This document shows, in pieces, positions 6,680 to 8,037 of a DNA stretch of 8,037 bases. The stretch spans positions 1 to 8,037 of the forward strand of contig CATPAO010000372.1 of NCBI GenBank assembly GCA_955652025.1, read 5' to 3'. Positions within the stretch are counted from its first letter, which is position 1. Each line of letters opens with the position of its first letter. Below the pieces are notes generated by a model. The model searched no databases. It saw nothing but the letters and a program-made list of their open reading frames with translations, and had not been told where the DNA came from. The position numbers were made by a program, and so were the translations under genes. Source of the stretch: Casimicrobiaceae bacterium (lineage in GTDB: Bacteria > Pseudomonadota > Gammaproteobacteria > Burkholderiales > Casimicrobiaceae).

Positions 6680-8037
6680 GGCTGCGGCGCGAGGCGGTCG
6701 GACCAGAATGGCGGCCGAGTCGTTTTGGTCAAATGTTCGATGCAATTCGCCGGAAGCGTGTCGAATCCCGCGCGATCGACGAACGCGGCGAGGAGACGCG
6801 GCGCGCAACCTTGCGCCGAGACGATGTGGCCGAGCCCCGCGGCAACGATTTGCTTGCTGTTCGGCAATGTTTGCGCGACTTCGGCCGCATATTCGGGCGG
6901 CGTCACGGGATCGAGCGCGCCCGACAGCAGCAGCACCGGACGGTCGCTTCGTACCGGCGTCGCGGAATCGGCCGGTCGCTCGCCCTTCGGCCAGATATCG
7001 CAAACGCCAAGCACTTTTTCCGCGAGGCTCTTGGCGCGGACATGCGCGAGCGCCTCCGCACGCTCGGCCGCGCCGATCCGTGACACGTCCTCGGCGCACG
7101 TGACCGAAAAATGAAGCGCAACGTTCATTTGCTCAACCAGGTCGCCGGTCACCGCCAGCGACGCAGCGACGAGGGGCGCGTAATCACCGTCGCGCGCGCG
7201 GTCGAGCAGCTCGGGAATAAGGCTCGCAAGCTCGGGCACGTACGTCAACGCTTGCAATGCACCGACCACGAGATCGTACGTCACGGGCACGGTGATCGGC
7301 TCACCGGTTTGCGGATCGGCGACGATCGCGGTCCTGCCGCTCGGGCCCAGAGTTTTTTCGATGGCGGCGAGCGTTGCCGCGGGATCGGGGTGGGACAGGA
7401 GGCACGAGCGCGACTCCTTGCACGCGGCGACGACGGCATCGAAGGCGGCGTTACGCGTGCGCCAAACGTCGAGGCTGATCTTCATCGCCGGCGGCGCGAC
7501 GCCGTCGAGGATCATCGAGCGCACGCGGTCGGGATGACGGCGCAAATATTCGAGCGCGGCGCGCGATCCGTAGCTGCCGCCCCACAAGTTGATCCGCGGA
7601 TAGCCAAGCGCGGCGCGCACGGCGTCCAGGTCGGCGACCCAGGCCGCCGTTGTATATTGGGCGACATCGGTGCCGCGCGCGGCGAGCTCCGCCGCACACG
7701 CCTTTGCCCTCGGTAGCGGATCGGTTTCGAGCGCCTGATGCCGATCGGGCCTCTGCGCTGCGCAGTCGAGCGGCGCGGAGCGGCCGGTCCCACGCTGATC
7801 GACGAGCACGACGTCGCGCTCGCGGCGTATCGCGTTCAGTTGGGCGACGAACGACGCGAGCTGCGACGCCGCCTGGCCCGGACCGCCCGCCAGGACGAAC
7901 AGCGGATCGGGCTTCGGTGACAGCGTGTTGGCCGGCAACACGCCGACGAACAACTTGATCTTGCGTCCGCCGGGCTCCGCGCGGTTCTCCGCCACCTCGA
8001 GCATTCCGCATTGCGCTGCTTGCGCCAAGCGCGGCAA
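6676..8037 (-). CDS. Alpha/beta hydrolase, tripeptidyl-aminopeptidase/prolyl-iminopeptidase type (S33), 5'-truncated by the window edge
   Basis: Serine hydrolase, probably a peptidase or esterase. 453 residues are visible, and the frame is open to the right edge, so the start and any signal peptide lie outside. Counting from the edge, the oxyanion-hole segment LAGGPGQAA is at 49-57, followed by VVLVDQRGTGRS (76-87). The nucleophile elbow GGSYGS places Ser155, the acid is Asp376 in LLSGALDPVTPP, and the base is His404 in GLGHIVSAQGC. The layout, with a helical cap (about 185-340) and a C-terminal block carrying the Asp and His, matches the TAP/SlpD family in which the C-terminal part is a recognised domain. 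Nine cysteines in the visible part, including C206/C212 and C411/C432, fit a disulfide-bonded exported protein (inference). Its stop overlaps the NatA-like start, making it the upstream gene of a three-gene operon. The true substrate is unknown. Confidence 0.9.
   Translation of the reverse strand: MPRLAQAAQCGMLEVAENRAEPGGRKIKLFVGVLPANTLSPKPDPLFVLAGGPGQAASQLASFVAQLNAIRRERDVVLVDQRGTGRSAPLDCAAQRPDRHQALETDPLPRAKACAAELAARGTDVAQYTTAAWVADLDAVRAALGYPRINLWGGSYGSRAALEYLRRHPDRVRSMILDGVAPPAMKISLDVWRTRNAAFDAVVAACKESRSCLLSHPDPAATLAAIEKTLGPSGRTAIVADPQTGEPITVPVTYDLVVGALQALTYVPELASLIPELLDRARDGDYAPLVAASLAVTGDLVEQMNVALHFSVTCAEDVSRIGAAERAEALAHVRAKSLAEKVLGVCDIWPKGERPADSATPVRSDRPVLLLSGALDPVTPPEYAAEVAQTLPNSKQIVAAGLGHIVSAQGCAPRLLAAFVDRAGFDTLPANCIEHLTKTTRPPFWSDRLAPQP

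Noticed and set aside
5388..7114. Long plus-strand frames opposite the NatAB-like genes
   Set aside because: They are opposite clear ABC exporter genes and have antisense-type composition with no domain match.

Overview
The window is GC-rich (about two-thirds G+C by eye) and densely coding, with short gaps and GTG or ATG starts coupled by 4-base overlaps. Together with a YbbP-type permease, a TupABC transporter and a NatAB-type exporter, this looks like a chromosomal segment of a proteobacterium, most likely a betaproteobacterium (Burkholderiales or Rhodocyclales style). The taxonomic call is inference from protein style only. No RNA genes, CRISPR arrays, insertion sequences or phage genes were seen.

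Layout. (1) 2-2005, plus strand: the C-terminal four fifths or so of a large FtsX/YbbP-type ABC permease whose start lies before the window. (2) 2006-2120: a gap of 115 bases holding a good 9-bp inverted repeat just upstream of the next gene. (3) 2121-4364, plus strand: a compact tungstate-uptake operon in the order tupB (permease), tupC (ATPase), tupA (periplasmic binding protein), with all three genes overlapping. (4) 4385-4742: no intact gene. The minus strand here carries the decayed C-terminal end of a substrate-binding-domain regulator of the kind commonly found beside molybdate/tungstate transporters. It lies convergent to tupA. (5) 4743-8037, minus strand: a tightly coupled three-gene operon, read right to left as an alpha/beta hydrolase of the tripeptidyl-aminopeptidase type (5' end beyond the window), a NatA-like ATPase and a NatB-like ABC-2 permease. 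Each junction is a 4-base stop/start overlap, and a short hairpin follows the last stop.

How the genes work together. TupA would capture tungstate in the periplasm and TupB/TupC would import it for tungsto-enzymes or molybdo/tungsto-cofactor use. The regulator one would expect nearby survives only as a remnant, so the operon may now be constitutive or controlled from elsewhere. The NatA/NatB pair forms an exporter of unknown substrate, translated in step with a probable extracytoplasmic peptidase or esterase. The FtsX-type permease would need an ATPase encoded upstream, outside the window.

Most of the window is ordinary housekeeping or accessory transport. The parts worth a second look are the decayed regulator, the inverted repeat before tupB, and the hydrolase-NatA-NatB coupling. 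I found no evidence of a wholly new system.
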